From: Hsuehochloa calcarea
Lineage: Eukaryota > Streptophyta > Magnoliopsida > Poales > Poaceae
Length of the DNA stretch: 64,000 nt
Direction of reading: 5' to 3'
Assembly: GCA_036346395.1 (NCBI GenBank)
Contig: CM070599.1
Coordinates: 31,425,232-31,489,231 of the forward strand
The notes under the pieces are model-generated. The model saw only the letters and a list, made by a program, of their open reading frames with translations. It had not been told where the DNA came from and did not search any database. The translations under genes and the position numbers were made by a program. Shown one piece after another: positions 12,630-24,267 of this stretch (position 1 is its first letter; every line of letters starts with the position of its first letter).

Positions 12630-13465
12630 ATCTCCCCCTTTTTGTGATTGATGACAATTCCTTTATCAATAACACCATTTGGATAATCAATATAAGATAA
12701 GAATTTGAGCTAATTGAACTATATCCATGCATGTCATTAACCAAATTAAGACTTATGCACATAATGCATTCTTAAGTATATGAATGAGACATGCATGAAA
12801 AGGTGAAATCACAGGAAGGTTAAATCACAAGAGAAAATATATTACTCATCCAAATGTGGAAATATTGATCATATAAATATTTTCCCTCTTTTGGCATTAA
12901 TCATAAAAAATCCAAACCATATCTAAGCCAATATAGAGTTTTGGTAAAGCAGTGAGCTTGGCAAATGAACTCATTTTATTTTGATATGAACACAAAGAGT
13001 ATGAAATAGATACATATGACCAATATGGGAGTTTGACTTCAAGAAATTTGAAGGAAACCTTAATAAGACACAAACTCCCCCTTTATGGCCGAAAAGAGCA
13101 AAATAACTTGAAATAATACCATATTTTGAGTTATCCAAATAAGATAACATTTGAAACACATTCAAAGGAGCTCACTTTTGAAATCTCCTCGAAATGAGGC
13201 CATATTTGAGTTTGTCTTAAAGGAAGTGATATTTAGAATGCATTCAAGGAAACATACGTGTGAAATCCCCCAAATAAACATGCTTCGAAAAATCCCAGAT
13301 AAAACATGGAGCTAGTCCTTACAAATAAACACAAGTTTCATTTTGGGAGGCTCAACAAACTGCAAGCCAATTTGAAGTGATCTTCAATAAACATATAATA
13401 TATAGAGAGAAACTCCCCTTAAACATGTGTTTTATTAGAAATTTTGATAGAGTTTCCCTTATATA
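12630..13465 (-). mobile_element. 3' internal remnant of the minus copia
   Basis: AT-rich region next to the polypurine tract. It holds further purine-tract-like copies (reverse complements of CTCCCCCTTT near 12632, 13076 and 13410), a known trait of the long region between pol and the 3' LTR in SIRE/Maximus elements. No pol domain is present. The element is cut at about 13465, where gypsy sequence in the other orientation begins. Confidence 0.6.
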
Positions 13466-13857
13466 TTGACTATGAGGAACAATGGTTCACAAAGATCATT
13501 CAAGCAATGATGAGGACATCCCTTCCACTGATACAACCATCCCTACTGCTTCTGATGTGTAAGGACCAATTACTAGAGCACGTGCTCACCAACTAAATTA
13601 TTAGGTGACTTCGTTTCTCGGAGTGCATCCATATTATATGAATTCTATGATGCTGCCTAAAGCACGCAATATTATTTTACTTATGAATCAAGGATCGGGA
13701 GGCAAACTAAATGGAGATGATGGAAGCACTAAGCATGGAGATGATCATACGAGAAATGGACATTTCTATACTGAGGCTTAGCAGAATCTAGCATGAAGAC
13801 AATATATAAAGTTGTTTAAGCCAACAATTAGCAATAATTGAGTAAAGGAACTTGGTG
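13466..13857 (+). pseudogene. Ty3-gypsy polyprotein C-terminal tail
   Basis: Conceptual translation gives an acidic stretch (EDIPSTDTTIPTAS), a stop, then GPITRARAHQLNY and, after another stop, VTSFLGVHPYYMNSMMLPK. GPITRARA-QLN is the conserved segment near the C-terminus of rice gypsy polyproteins, downstream of integrase. At least two in-frame stops show it is dead. A second diverged copy lies at 31860-32330. Confidence 0.65.
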
Positions 13858-14365
13858 TTGCGCCACCTATACTAATGGGCCATAGGCCTTGTAATTCGGG
13901 CAGGATACCTAGGGTTTAGTACTATTCACATGATATTGTTCATATATGAACAGTACTCACGGCCGCCGCCCCTCTCTTCCTCCTTTACAAAGTGGCCGCC
14001 ACCCTTAGGGTCTGGTGGGTTTTGTTGATTGAAGTTTAGCTTTGCTACTTTATACTTTATCCTCTTGTTCAGCGAGATCAACATCGACATTGTTCTTGAA
14101 ACTCCACTTACCAATACAATTTTAATCCTATTTGCAATTTTAGATTGTGTTTTACCTTGTTCTTGTGTGTTTATTTGGTGTTTGCAGGAATTAATCTTCG
14201 TGATCAGGTCATCCGAGTATTCATGCACGGTTGATAACGACTTGTCGAGTAGTTCAGCAATTGTGTGGTTTTGAGCCTTATGAGTTCGTAGCCAGGATCG
14301 TGAGACTTGAACGACTTCTACCGAATTTATCGTCTCATTGAAAGATCGGGCCAAATCAGGACCTC
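13858..14365 (+). mobile_element. Ty3-gypsy 3' LTR fragment
   Basis: Follows the pol tail and aligns in order with 32455-32935: GATTGAAGTTTAGCTT, then TTATCCTCTTGTTC, TCGTGATCAGGTC and GAAAGATCGGGCC at the end. Both ends are approximate. No TSD was identified. Confidence 0.55.
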
Positions 14366-14554
14366 TGTGGTTCATCAAGCAATAATCAAAGATAATCAAG
14401 AAAAGAAGATTGAGATAACATTAAGCATAAACATTCAGCCATTAAGCATAAACATTCAATAAAACTCATTGTTCCAAACATAAACATAATAGCTAATAAA
14501 ATACATAAAAGCTCTTAAAGCTCCCCCTAAAACTTTCAACATAGTCTTCAAACT
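14366..14554. other. Short AT-rich junction
   Basis: Contains a short duplication (CATTAAGCATAAACATTCA twice near 14420-14460) and no gene. Confidence 0.4.
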
Positions 14555-15029
14555 TTAGTCTTGAGGAGGACTGTTGAGGTGACAACATCTATAGTAAGCT
14601 GGAGTAGACAAGGACTGCTGATAGGAGTAGACCTGATCAGTCAAAGTGGCAATCCTACTGTTGGTCTCTGTTTGGGTTTCCACCAACCTTTGCTGATTTT
14701 GTTCCAGTCGTTGCTGCGACTCTCGAATTTTCATCATAACTGAAAGAAGTGAAGCTTGATCTTCTGGAGGTGTTGTTGGAGCATGCGGTGGTATAGCTGT
14801 GGGCACTGGAGCTCCTTCCCTAGGCTTGTAGGCCTTGTGCACTCTTGGTCTTGCTCCTTTAAACTGAGTCACTCTCAAGATGAGTGTCATAATATATGGC
14901 GCAAAGTATATTCTTTTGACTTAGTCATTCTTGGAGGCACTGATCTCTCTTATAATCACATCTACCACATCAAACTTTCTGTCATTCATTATGTTGTCAA
15001 TGATGTTCCAAGTATACCCTCGAATGTCA
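14555..15029 (-). pseudogene. TE-like protein fragment with coiled coil
   Basis: An open minus-strand frame at 14890-14555 continues upstream through a single TAA to about 15029. The upstream part reads TWNIIDNIMNDRKFDVVDV, then the stop, then KRIYFAPYIM. The downstream part is proline-rich (PREGAPVP) and ends in a Gln/Glu-rich heptad stretch (RESQQRLEQNQQRLVETQ) that should form a short coiled coil. The layout resembles C-termini of transposon-derived hypothetical proteins in grasses, but I cannot name the family. It abuts the truncated LTR of element A. Confidence 0.4.
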
Positions 15030-15296
15030 TTCTTTGACTACAACGTGGTCAAAAGAAGTTCAACTACATCGTGGTCGAAGGAAGTTACTACTACCTAGTT
15101 GTAATCAATTACATGGTCTGTACTACGACTACTTCATGGTCGTAGATGGTGATACGACTATATCATGGTCATAGATGGTGCTACAACTACATCCTAATCG
15201 TAGGTGCTAGTCGTAGGTGATACGACTATATCCAGGTCTTGGAGGTTCGACTGGTCGAAGGGTTCCGACCACCTGGTCGAAGGTGATTCGACCACA
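15030..15296 (+). mobile_element. Element A 5' LTR, truncated
   Basis: Matches the last ~267 bp of the 3' LTR (from about 30690): TAGTCGTAATCAATTAC, then TGATACGACTATATCATGG, ending GACCACA (GACTACA in the 3' copy). The first ~365 bp of the LTR are missing and replaced by the unrelated sequence at 14555-15029. Confidence 0.85.
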
Positions 15297-15298
15297 TA

Positions 15299-15311
15299 TG
15301 GTATCATAGCC
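15299..15311 (+). other. Element A primer-binding site
   Basis: TGGTATCATAGCC, two bases after the LTR end, matches the usual plant tRNA-iMet primer site TGGTATCAGAGC with one change. Confidence 0.8.
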
Positions 15312-15356
15312 TAGTGCATGAAAATTGAACCTCCAACTCCATAGAAGAGGAAACCG

Positions 15357-16549
15357 ATGGCTCCCAACGGATCTTCGACGACGAAGGATGGCCCAAATTC
15401 GCTGTCGTACCCGGTTCTCACTTCAGAGAACTATCCGCTTGGGCTATGAAGATGCGGGTCAACATGCGTGCCTAGGGGGTCTGGGATGCAGTAGATGATC
15501 TGGTCGATCAAAAGGGAAAGATCGATCCAAAAGGATAGGTTGTGGAAGTTGACCTGAAGACCGATCAAATAGCGTTGGCGCTGATCTACGCTACTATACC
15601 CGACTCAATGTTGAATCAACTTGTTGGGAATGATACTGCTCGGGAGGCCTAGGTTGCTCTTCGCACGATGCACGAAGGTGTGGATCAAGTAAAGAAAGTT
15701 CTTCTCCAAACTCTCCGAGGGGGTATGAGGCATTGCATATGAGCGAAACTCAATATGTAGATGAGTTCACATGAAAATTGACGGTGGTGGTCAATGAACT
15801 TCAAACCCTTGGCGATAAGCTGGAGGAGATTGAGGTGGTCGAGAAATACTTGTGGGTACTACCCGAGAGGTACGTGCTTGCGGTCATAACTCTTTTGTAT
15901 TCCAATGATCTTGAGAGCATGAAGCTAGAAGAGGTAACTGGGTCTCTTAAAGCACATGATGGATTGCTGAAAGGTTGCAAGGCTCGCAATGATCAAGCCC
16001 TATTTGTGAAAGCTGAGCAGAAGGGAGAGAACAAACAGACTCAGCGATATTATACTTCAAATCAAAGTGGTTGTGGCTCTGCTTGGTGCGGCTGAGTTGG
16101 TTGTAGTCTTGGTCGTGGCCGAGGTGGTCATGGAGATTCTACCGGACGCGGCTATAAACCTGGTCGTAGCAGTAGTGAGTCCAAGCAAGATAAGTCAAAA
16201 ATCAAATACTTTGAGTGTGATAAATTTGGACATTATGCTTCTGAATGCTGAAGTCATATCAAATGCTTTGAGTGTCAAAAGTTTGGGCATTACACTTCTC
16301 ACTGTCGAAACAAGAAGAACAAAGCTGAAGTTAACTTGTCAGAAGTTCAAGAGGAGAAAGAACTAGCTCTATTGCTAACTATTGGTGAAAAAAAATCGAC
16401 TGGGCTGGTCATGCTTGAAGAGGGGATTCACCCTAAGCTACTGAAAATCGGCGAGGAGGTGACCGACACAGATGAGTGGTACCTCGACAATGGAGCTTCT
16501 AATCACATGACTGGCCAGTTGGGAAAATTCAGAGAACTGAACCATGAGT
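15357..16549 (+). pseudogene. Element A gag and protease start
   Basis: Starts ATGGCTCCCAACGG after the primer site. Gag is readable across frameshifts: NYPLGL near the start, then LIYATIPDSMLNQLVGND, then an open stretch 15778-16095 with VVNELQTLGDKLEE and VEKYLWVLPERY (UBN2-type copia gag). Two zinc knuckles follow: the first has lost its first Cys (YFECDKFGHYASEC), the second is intact (CFECQKFGHYTSHC, CX2CX4HX4C). The protease motif WYLDNGASNHMTG lies at about 16480-16518. Coding stops at the insertion of element B at 16550. Confidence 0.8.
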
Positions 16550-16554
16550 TGGTC

Positions 16555-18410
16555 TGTGGATATCGTGAGGATATGTGCACGATCTCAGGATGATGAGTCA
16601 ATTGGCAATGGCGTTATTGGTTTGCAAAATCTCGCGTTTTCGGGTTTGCTCCAAGGTCACAAAGCACGGGCGGATCGACAGGTTGTCTTGGCGGTCGATC
16701 GCCGATGGAGCGATCCGACCGGCCATGGTGGCGGTCCGACCGCTGATTTGAAATTTGGGTTTTTGAGGTGGGCCAAAAATAGGTTGTGTAGGCAAGTGAG
16801 GAGTCTCTGGATGTGGTCCCATAATTTTGGAGCTCCGGTCAAAAGTTCTATTCGATTGAAATTTCCGTAAGGTTTCGAATTTCTCGCTGAATTTTGGCTA
16901 AGTCATTTGGACCGTCCGACCGCCGTTGTGGGAGCGGTCCGGCCAAAGCATGAATCGGTCGGACCGCCTGTGGGCTGATCGACCGGCAATACTGGAGGTG
17001 AGCCAAGTGTTGCATTGAGTTTGTTCGAGTGTGTTATTCTATGAACTTCAATGCTTTATTGATGTATATTGCATTGCGGAATCGACGGGTCAAGTTGTGA
17101 AGAACTTGTTCCGGAAACGGTGTGTTTGTCTATTGTTGTGCGGTGGCTTGCAGTCAACGACTCAACGGTGAGTGGATCGACTACGCTTGGAGAGCCGAGG
17201 TCCGTAACGATCGGGATCTGGGTGAGGTTGTGTGATCAAGCATGGTGCGAGAATGGACAAGATGGATCGAACGGGTGGTTCAAACAATTTGGTTGGATCG
17301 GCGGTGCGGATATCGGTGCGAGTCTGCGGGAGGTTCCGATGGGATTCGGACAAGAGAGGCTTGGCGCCGATGAGAACCGCCGATCAACCTACACGTGGTG
17401 AAGCGAGCGATTGCTTCAAGAGTTATTTGTGTGTGGGTCCCATGTGTAAGAGACCCAAAAGGAAACCCTAGCTCTCTAGTATAAATAGGAAGGGAGAGGT
17501 GGAAAACCTAAGCAAGCATTCATTTTAGCCCCTTCTTCTTTTCTAGGGTTTGGAGGAGAGGAGAGGAGAACTAGGGTTGGAGTGTGCTCCTTGTTGAGCT
17601 CTTGCCCTCCTTGGTGGAGAGGCTTTGTAAGCATCTATTGTGGATGAACAATCTTGTGATGCTTAATTGAAAGATCAATTGCTCCTTTGTGTTCTTCTCT
17701 CTTTTGGATGTTTTTGGTGCTTCCTTGATTCAACTGTTCATGCTTGGTCTCTTGGCCTACTCTATCTTGCTTTGATGTGTGGGATTACTCCTAGAGTCAT
17801 CTAGTTCATCAAACCCCACAAGCAAGACTTGAATCAAGTTTTTCTCATTTCTAGGGTTTGTGCACTTCTTTGGTAAAATCTCGAGAGATCGATTCTGAAG
17901 TGGATCGACGGATCGTCGCTAGAAATAGGTCTCAATACCATTAGGAAGGTGTGCTAGAAATTTGGTCAAGTTTTATTGGTTGAATCAAAGTTGGATCAAA
18001 TTTCGTTTTGGATTTGGGTGGAGATTTTCAAGATCGACTCTACCGGTCCAGGCCTTTCAACGGCGGTTCGACCGCCCGTGTATTCGATCATTTGGTTTGG
18101 CGGGTCGAACCACCGCCCACCGGTCCCGACATTGGTTAGTTGTTCGGTCGGATCAGCATTGGATCACCGTCGGTCCGACCGCCTGTGGTAGCCGGTCCGA
18201 TCGCCTGTGTCGATGAAGAACATTGAGTTCTTTTCTCCTTTTGTGTCGTGTGCTTGAGGGGTTTATCAAAGTCAACACAAGGCTTCCGCTGTGTGCACAC
18301 TGAACTTCTTAGCTTTCATAGCTAAAGGAGCAAAGTTCGTGTTGGTTTTGATTTAGGCGAAAGTTTTGAAAGCGCCTATTCACCCCCTAGTCGCCTTCCA
18401 GGTCCTACAA
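16555..18410 (+). mobile_element. Element B 5' LTR
   Basis: Begins TGTGGATATCGTGAGG and ends TCCAGGTCCTACA. It is nearly identical to 25670-27525 outside CG-rich stretches. U3 and U5 carry recurring GGTCCGACCG motifs and their reverse complements. A TATAAATA box lies at 17480-17487. Confidence 0.95.
17480..17487 (+). promoter_or_regulatory. TATA box, element B 5' LTR
   Basis: TATAAATA in CTCTAGTATAAATAGGAAGG, identical in the 3' LTR at 26592-26599. It is placed as an LTR promoter, about 925 bp from the LTR start. Confidence 0.7.
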
Positions 18411-18412
18411 GT

Positions 18413-18424
18413 GGTATCGAGCCG
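18413..18424 (+). other. Element B primer-binding site
   Basis: TGGTATCGAGCC, two bases after the LTR end, is the copia-type tRNA-iMet primer site with a CA to CG change. Confidence 0.85.
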
Positions 18425-18464
18425 GTTAGCTCTTTTCTATAGATCTTAACCGGTCTTTGGAGCC

Positions 18465-19640
18465 ATGGCGATCGACAAGTACTCAACCAAGCCACACATT
18501 TTTGAGGAGTTGACTTTGCATTTGGAAGGCTCGTATGCAAGCGTATATCGAGGCTCAAGGGCACGCTATTTGGCTAAAGGTGAAAAACCCTTATGTCGTG
18601 CCACCGATGACGATACGATCACTCCGGATGTGGAGGCCAACAAAGAAGGCTCGGAATTATTTGATCCAAGGCCTTAGTCGATCCGAGTTTGAGCGTGTTG
18701 CTCACTGCGGTCGCTCACGAGATCCGGCGGACACTTTGTGATTATCACGAAGGGTCCATCTGCGATCAAGGAAGTGAGGCGTAACCGGCTCAAAAGGTTT
18801 ACTCGAAGATCGAACAAAGGCCCGTGAGTCTTTGGATGAGTGTGGGAAGATTCTCTAAAATTCTTCATGATCTCGCGCTGTTGACTTGATATTTTCTCGA
18901 GTCAAAATGCACGCCGACTTGGGTGCTCTTGATGTGAAGGTGCAGGGTATGAAGATCACTTCCATCAATGACAACATCATCATGAGTGAGCTTACCATGG
19001 ATAAGTTTCTACTCGAGGTTGAAGACGCATGAGATTGACTTTATCTCGCGTCTCCCAAGACAGAGTCGATGGCTTTAGTGGTCGACAAATCCAAGGGTTG
19101 TTCTTCCGATTCTCTTGATTGTAGCTCATCCGGCTTTTCATTATCTCGCTTTACATTCCTTGAGTGATGAGCAACTTGAGAAATTGCCCGAGGATGACTT
19201 AGCCCTCCTTTCCACCAAATTCACAAGAGCGTATAACAAGGTGAGAAATAGGAGGAGGAGTGGACCTATCACGTGCTTGAATGTGGTGAGCCAAACCACA
19301 TTCGCTCCAAGTGCCCCAAGCTAAAGGGCAAGGAGGAGAAGGAGACACGAAGACATCCCGTGAAAGGGATGCAAAACCCAAGAAGACAAACTATCGAAGT
19401 TTGTCGGTAGGGTCCTGCCGCTCTAGAGAATGTGAATATGAGCGATGTGGACTCGGAAGCGGAGGACGACGAGAGTGATTCTCGTGGCAAGAAGAAGGCG
19501 CATGACTTCACCGCATGTGTTTCATGGCCAAGAACGACCACGATAGCGACTCCTCCAACAATGAGGATCCCTTGATGATCCCGATGAGGTATGCCCTCTA
19601 TTGCTTGATATGAAAAGGGCTTTGGTGCTTCTTTGAGCGA
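18465..19640 (+). pseudogene. Element B gag, N-terminal part (frame-broken)
   Basis: Starts GCCATGGCGATCGACAAG, giving MAIDKYSTKPHIFE, the typical start of SIRE-type gag. Further recognisable pieces lie in shifting frames: MQAYIEAQGHAIWLKVKNPY, ARNYLIQGLSRSEFERVAHC, then PKAKGKEEKE-like basic sequence near 19320. Several one- or two-base shifts, mostly next to CG dinucleotides, break the frame. The product would be the capsid/nucleocapsid polyprotein. Confidence 0.75.
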
Positions 19641-19642
19641 AA

Positions 19643-20821
19643 TTGCATAAGCAAGTAAAAATGATTAAGAAGCAGGACATTATGATTGATAATTTGAACC
19701 TAGAAGTTGTTAGGCTAAAATCTATTAATCCTGATGACTTTTGTGAATCCTGCACTACCTTGCTTAATGATTTGACAAGCTTGAAATCTGCTCATTCCTC
19801 TGTCTCTAATCAACTTAAAGATGCTCTCGATGAACTAGAATCTCTCAAGTCTAGTTCTGCTTGCTTAGATGCCATTTCACTTGATGTGACTGGCATGGAA
19901 GCTATCCCTTTAACTTGCTCTAATTGTGCTTTGCTTGAATTAAAACTGGATAGCTCCTTAAAAGAATTGCAAAAATTTGATGCGAGTCACACTTGCTCTC
20001 ATTGTAAGAACAATAAGATTAAGATGCAAGAGATGAAAGAAATGCTAGTTTACTCTAGAGTTGCATCTTGTGAAAATTGTCCCAAGCTTACAATTGAGAT
20101 TGAAGCCTTAAACAAGACCTTGGAAGAAAAGGCTAAAATTGAAAGATCCATGTCTTTTACTGCTTCTAAAAAGGTCATTGATTCTAACTCTTGTGTTTTG
20201 AATGCTGAAGTTGAAACCATGGTTAGTCAGATACAAGAGGCTTTTAGAGTCAAGTTTAAGGAGCGATTGAGTAGGATTCAGGAATCCTATTGTGTGTCTT
20301 GTGAGGCCTTCAAAGTGGAAGTGGCCCTTCTTAAGAGTAAGCGCAATGAGGTAATCAAATCTAGCAAGTGTACTAGATGTGAGGAGCTAATGAAAGAGAA
20401 TGATTACCTCAAAGTGACTCTTGAGAAATTCTCAAGTGGGAAAAAGAAACTCAACATGATTCTTGATCAATCCAAGGTGAGCGTGAAAAATAGTGGTCTA
20501 GGTTTCAACCCCCTAGAGCACTCCAAGAAAAACCCACCTAAGATTGCTAGAGTCGTGAAGAATGGTTTGTTTGAGCTAGAACCTCCCAAGTCATCCGGGG
20601 TTGTTTTCAAATCCGGTGGTTTTGCTCAAACTCTTTCTGACAAGAAAGGTGCTTTCACTCATTCTGTACAGACCCCTCAAAAGGTCCAGTACCATTGCAC
20701 CTTCTGCAAGAAAGAAGGCCATACTGTTGAGTTCTGCTTCCGGAGAGCAAAACTTGAGAGAAAAGAGAGGATGAGCGCCCTAAGATCCATTAGAGGAGTC
20801 CTTCTCGGATGTAGTCTCTAG
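19643..20821 (+). CDS. Element B gag, C-terminal coiled-coil and zinc knuckle
   Basis: An uninterrupted 392-codon frame, the longest in the window. It has long Leu/Glu/Lys-rich stretches predicted to form coiled coil, several spaced Cys pairs (ESCTT, CSNCALLEL, CSHCKNNK, CENCPK, CVSCEAF, CTRCEEL), and near the C-terminus one CCHC zinc knuckle, CTFCKKEGHTVEFC. This is the nucleocapsid part of a SIRE/Maximus-type gag, which is longer than in other copia lineages. The listed start is only the first Met; the true frame should be joined to the upstream gag. It is open because this stretch is poor in CG sites. Confidence 0.8.
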   Translation: MHKQVKMIKKQDIMIDNLNLEVVRLKSINPDDFCESCTTLLNDLTSLKSAHSSVSNQLKDALDELESLKSSSACLDAISLDVTGMEAIPLTCSNCALLELKLDSSLKELQKFDASHTCSHCKNNKIKMQEMKEMLVYSRVASCENCPKLTIEIEALNKTLEEKAKIERSMSFTASKKVIDSNSCVLNAEVETMVSQIQEAFRVKFKERLSRIQESYCVSCEAFKVEVALLKSKRNEVIKSSKCTRCEELMKENDYLKVTLEKFSSGKKKLNMILDQSKVSVKNSGLGFNPLEHSKKNPPKIARVVKNGLFELEPPKSSGVVFKSGGFAQTLSDKKGAFTHSVQTPQKVQYHCTFCKKEGHTVEFCFRRAKLERKERMSALRSIRGVLLGCSL

Positions 20822-23800
20822 AGCTAGGCAGCCTGTTTATCGCACCACACATAGGCCTAGATTTGTAGAGAACTTTGTAGACTCTTTTGGTGGGTCTAGG
20901 CAGCATGTTGGATTAGGACATCGTGAGGAGAGACACCGAGTAGCACCTAGACAGGGGGAGTATCGATCTTTTGGTAGATCGTTTCGGAGAGGTCTAGGTG
21001 GTTCTCATGTGCATTCTTATGATTTTATTCCCGATCATGTTTGACTATTTCTCTCTGCTCCCGGACATCGTGCTTCTCAAGATCTTGGATTCCTCGCTCA
21101 TTTATCACTAACTTGATCGAGGCACGGATGTTTTCGATTGTGCCTTTTAGGTCCGTCGTGCGAGGAAGGAGGACAAGTGGCTTGTTGACTCGGGTGTTCT
21201 CGACATATGACGGAGATTCTAGATGGTTCTCCTCCTCACACGTGCATCCGTGCAATGAATTGATTACATTTGGGGATGCTTCTACCGGACCGTGTATCGC
21301 AAAGGGCACCGTCTTGGCGTCAACGATAAGTTCATGCTAAAAGACGTCGCTTTGGTAAGTAAGCCGAGGTATAATCTTCTATCTGCTTCTCACCGCTAGA
21401 TGAGGGTCTAGAAGTGAGGTTTAAGAGAGGTGAGTCAGAGTTCTAGATTCCTCGGGTGAGCTTGTTTTGAGATCTCAGATTTGAGAAGATCTTACGTGCA
21501 AATTTCATATCTCTTACATTTCCAGTCCTAGATGTCCTGTAGCCTCGATTCTCATGACCTTGTTTTGTGGCATCGTAGACTTGGGCATATAGGTTTTGAT
21601 CATTTGTCTAGAGTCGATTGCAAGGACTTGATTAGAGGTTTGCCTAGGTCAAGGTGTCAGAGATCTTGTGTGCTCACCTCAGACATGGTAAGATGGTGTC
21701 CGCTCCCACCCACCTCTTACTTTGGTAATGGTGATGGACTGGGATGACTTCTTCACTTAGATACTGATTGGTCCTTCTAGAGTTGATCACTCGTGGGAAA
21801 TGGTATGTCTTGGTGGTTGTGGATGATTACTCCGGTATTCATGGGTTTATTTTCTTGCTTCTAAGGACGAAGCATTTGGATTCTTTAAAGATTTGGTCCT
21901 TAGAATTCTTTGTTGATATACTGGAGCTTTGAGAGCCATTAGGAGTGATAATGGGACAGAGTTCAAGAACTCTTCTTTTCTACCTTCGCTACGATAGGGA
22001 ATTGAGCATCGTTCTCTTCTCCTAGAGTTCCTCACAGAATGGTGTTGTAGAAAGGAAGAACAGAACCCTTGTAGAGATGGCTCGGACCATGCTAGATGAG
22101 CATTCTACTCCTAGGAGATTTTGGTGAGGCGATCTCTCTCGCTTGTTATATCTCCAATAGGGTTTTCTTGAGATCTGTGGTTGGGAAGACTTCCTATGAG
22201 CTTAGATTTGGTCATTCTCCAAAGGTCTCTCATTTCAAGATTTTTGGTTGCAAGTGCTTCATTCTTAAACATGGCAATCTTGATAAATTTGAGTCTAGAT
22301 GTTTTGATGGCATATTTCTTGGATATCCTGCTCATTCTCGTGGCTATCGTGTTTTTAATGTTGATACTAACAAAATTGTTGAGACTTGCGAAGTCACTTT
22401 TGATGAGGCTAGTCCAGTACTAGACCCGATGCTTGGTACACGGTTTTCAAACTCAAGAAAGCATCTTAAATCGATGATGATTACGAGGATGAAGACTCAA
22501 ATCATCCTCCTGCTACCTCGAGAGGGTGGAGAGCTGCTACTACTACTTGATGTCACCGAGCGCCTCCTATCCCCACCGACGATCCGAGTGGCTCTGTTCC
22601 TAACTCCACAACTCATGGGGTAGAGGCCATACGCACCAGAGCACCTCTTCGCATTCGCGACAACACCCTCCCGAGCAGATGATTGGGGATCTTCAAGAGC
22701 GAGTCACTCGCTCGTGTTTATTTCTCCGATTCCCATGCACATTCTCGCTTTTGTCGCTTCTTTTGAACCCCGAGATATCACCCATGCTTTATCCGATGCC
22801 TCTTGGGTCAATGCCATGCATGAAGAGCTTGAAAATTTTGAAAGAAACAAAGTCCGGTTTTTAGTTGAGCGACCTTCCGATTCTCATGTTATTGGAACAA
22901 AATGGGTTTTAAAAATAAGCAAAGTGAGGATGGATTGGTTGTTCGCAATAAGGCTAGACTTGTTGCTCAAGGTTATTCCTGTAGAGGGCTTAGACTTTGA
23001 GGAGACCTTTGCTCCAAAGAGCTAGATTGGAGGCCATTCGCATTCTTTTGGCATTTGCAACATCCAAGGGTTTCAAGCTTTTTCAAATGGATGTTAAAAG
23101 TGCTTTCTTGAATGGCTTCATAGAAGAAGAGGTCTTTGTCAAGCAACCTCCTGGTTTTGAAAATCAAAATTCCCAAACCATGTTTTTAAACTCTCTAAAG
23201 CCTGTATGGATTGAAACAAGCTCCTAGAGCTTGGTATGACAGCTTAAGAGTTTCTTGCTTGAAAATGATTTCAAAATGGGAATGGTTGATAAAACCTTAT
23301 TCACTCTCGTGCATGGCGGTGATTTCTTGTTGGTTCAAATATATGTGGATGATATTATTTTCGGTGGTTCCTCTCATGCTTTGGTGTCTAGATTTTCAGA
23401 TTCTATGAGCAGTGAATTCGAGATGAGCATGATGGGAGAGCTGACATTCTTCCTTGGTCTTCAAATCAAGCAACTGAAAGAAGGCACCTTCGTTCACGAG
23501 TAAGTATACAAAGGACCTTCTTGGCGCTTCAATATGGGAAGCGGAGGCCAATGTCTACTCCTATTGCAACAACCACCGTGCTGGACCCTGATGAGGATGG
23601 AGAGTCAGTGGATCAGAAGGAGTATCGCAGTATGATTGGCTCTCTCCTCTATCTTACAGCGTCGAGGCCGGACATACAACCGCCGTATGTATGCGTGCGC
23701 CGCTTCGAGCTTCCTCGTGCTTCTCATCGTCAAGCGATGACGCATATTCGGTACCTTCAAGATACGCTTGACTTTGGACTCGTATTCTTCCTCGTCGGCT

Positions 23801-24267
23801 CTTTCGATTCGAGCATTTTCGATCTTGATTTCACGGTGTAGAGTGGATAGGAAGAGTACTTCGCACTTGTCATTTCTTGGGCACATCTCTTGTTTCTTGG
23901 TCCTCTAGAAAGCAGTCTTACATTGCCTGATCTACCGAGGCCGAGTATGTAGCCGCCGCGATGGTCGCTCTCGAGTTCTCTGGATTTTATCCACGCCGGG
24001 ACTATGGGTTATCTTTGGGAAGTGTTCCTCTTTTCGTGACAACACTTCGCAATTAATATTGCCAAAACCCGTGCAACATTCCAGACTAAACACATTGACA
24101 TTCGATTTCATTTTCTGAGAGACCATGTTGAGAAAGGTGATGTTGTGCTTCACTTTGTAGAGTCTGAGCATCAGCTTGCAGATATTTTCACTAAGGCTCT
24201 TGACTCTTCGCGTTTTGCTGCTTTGCGGGGAGAGTTAGGAGTTATTAGTCCTATTGGGCTGTTTTGA
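20822..24267 (+). pseudogene. Element B pol: protease, integrase, RT, RNase H
   Basis: Domains appear in copia order across several frames. Protease-like WLVDSG sits near 21180. The pre-integrase LVLWHRRLGHIGFDHL is at about 21560. Integrase pieces are VVVDDYS, AIRSDNGTEFKNSSF and QNGVVERKNRTLVEMARTML at about 22040. RT has THALSDASWVNAMHEELENF, FQMDVKSAFLNGFIEEEVF, QAPRAWYD and the catalytic IYVDDIIFGG at about 23340. RNase H-like AEYVAAA and HIDIRFHFLRDHVEKGDVV precede the stop TGA at 24265-24267. It has at least ten frame breaks, so it is not translatable as given. Confidence 0.85.

Noticed and set aside
16512..16554. The 40-bp duplication flanking element B as its TSD
   Set aside because: Copia integrase makes 5-bp TSDs and a perfect 5-bp TGGTC is present; the longer duplication must be separate.
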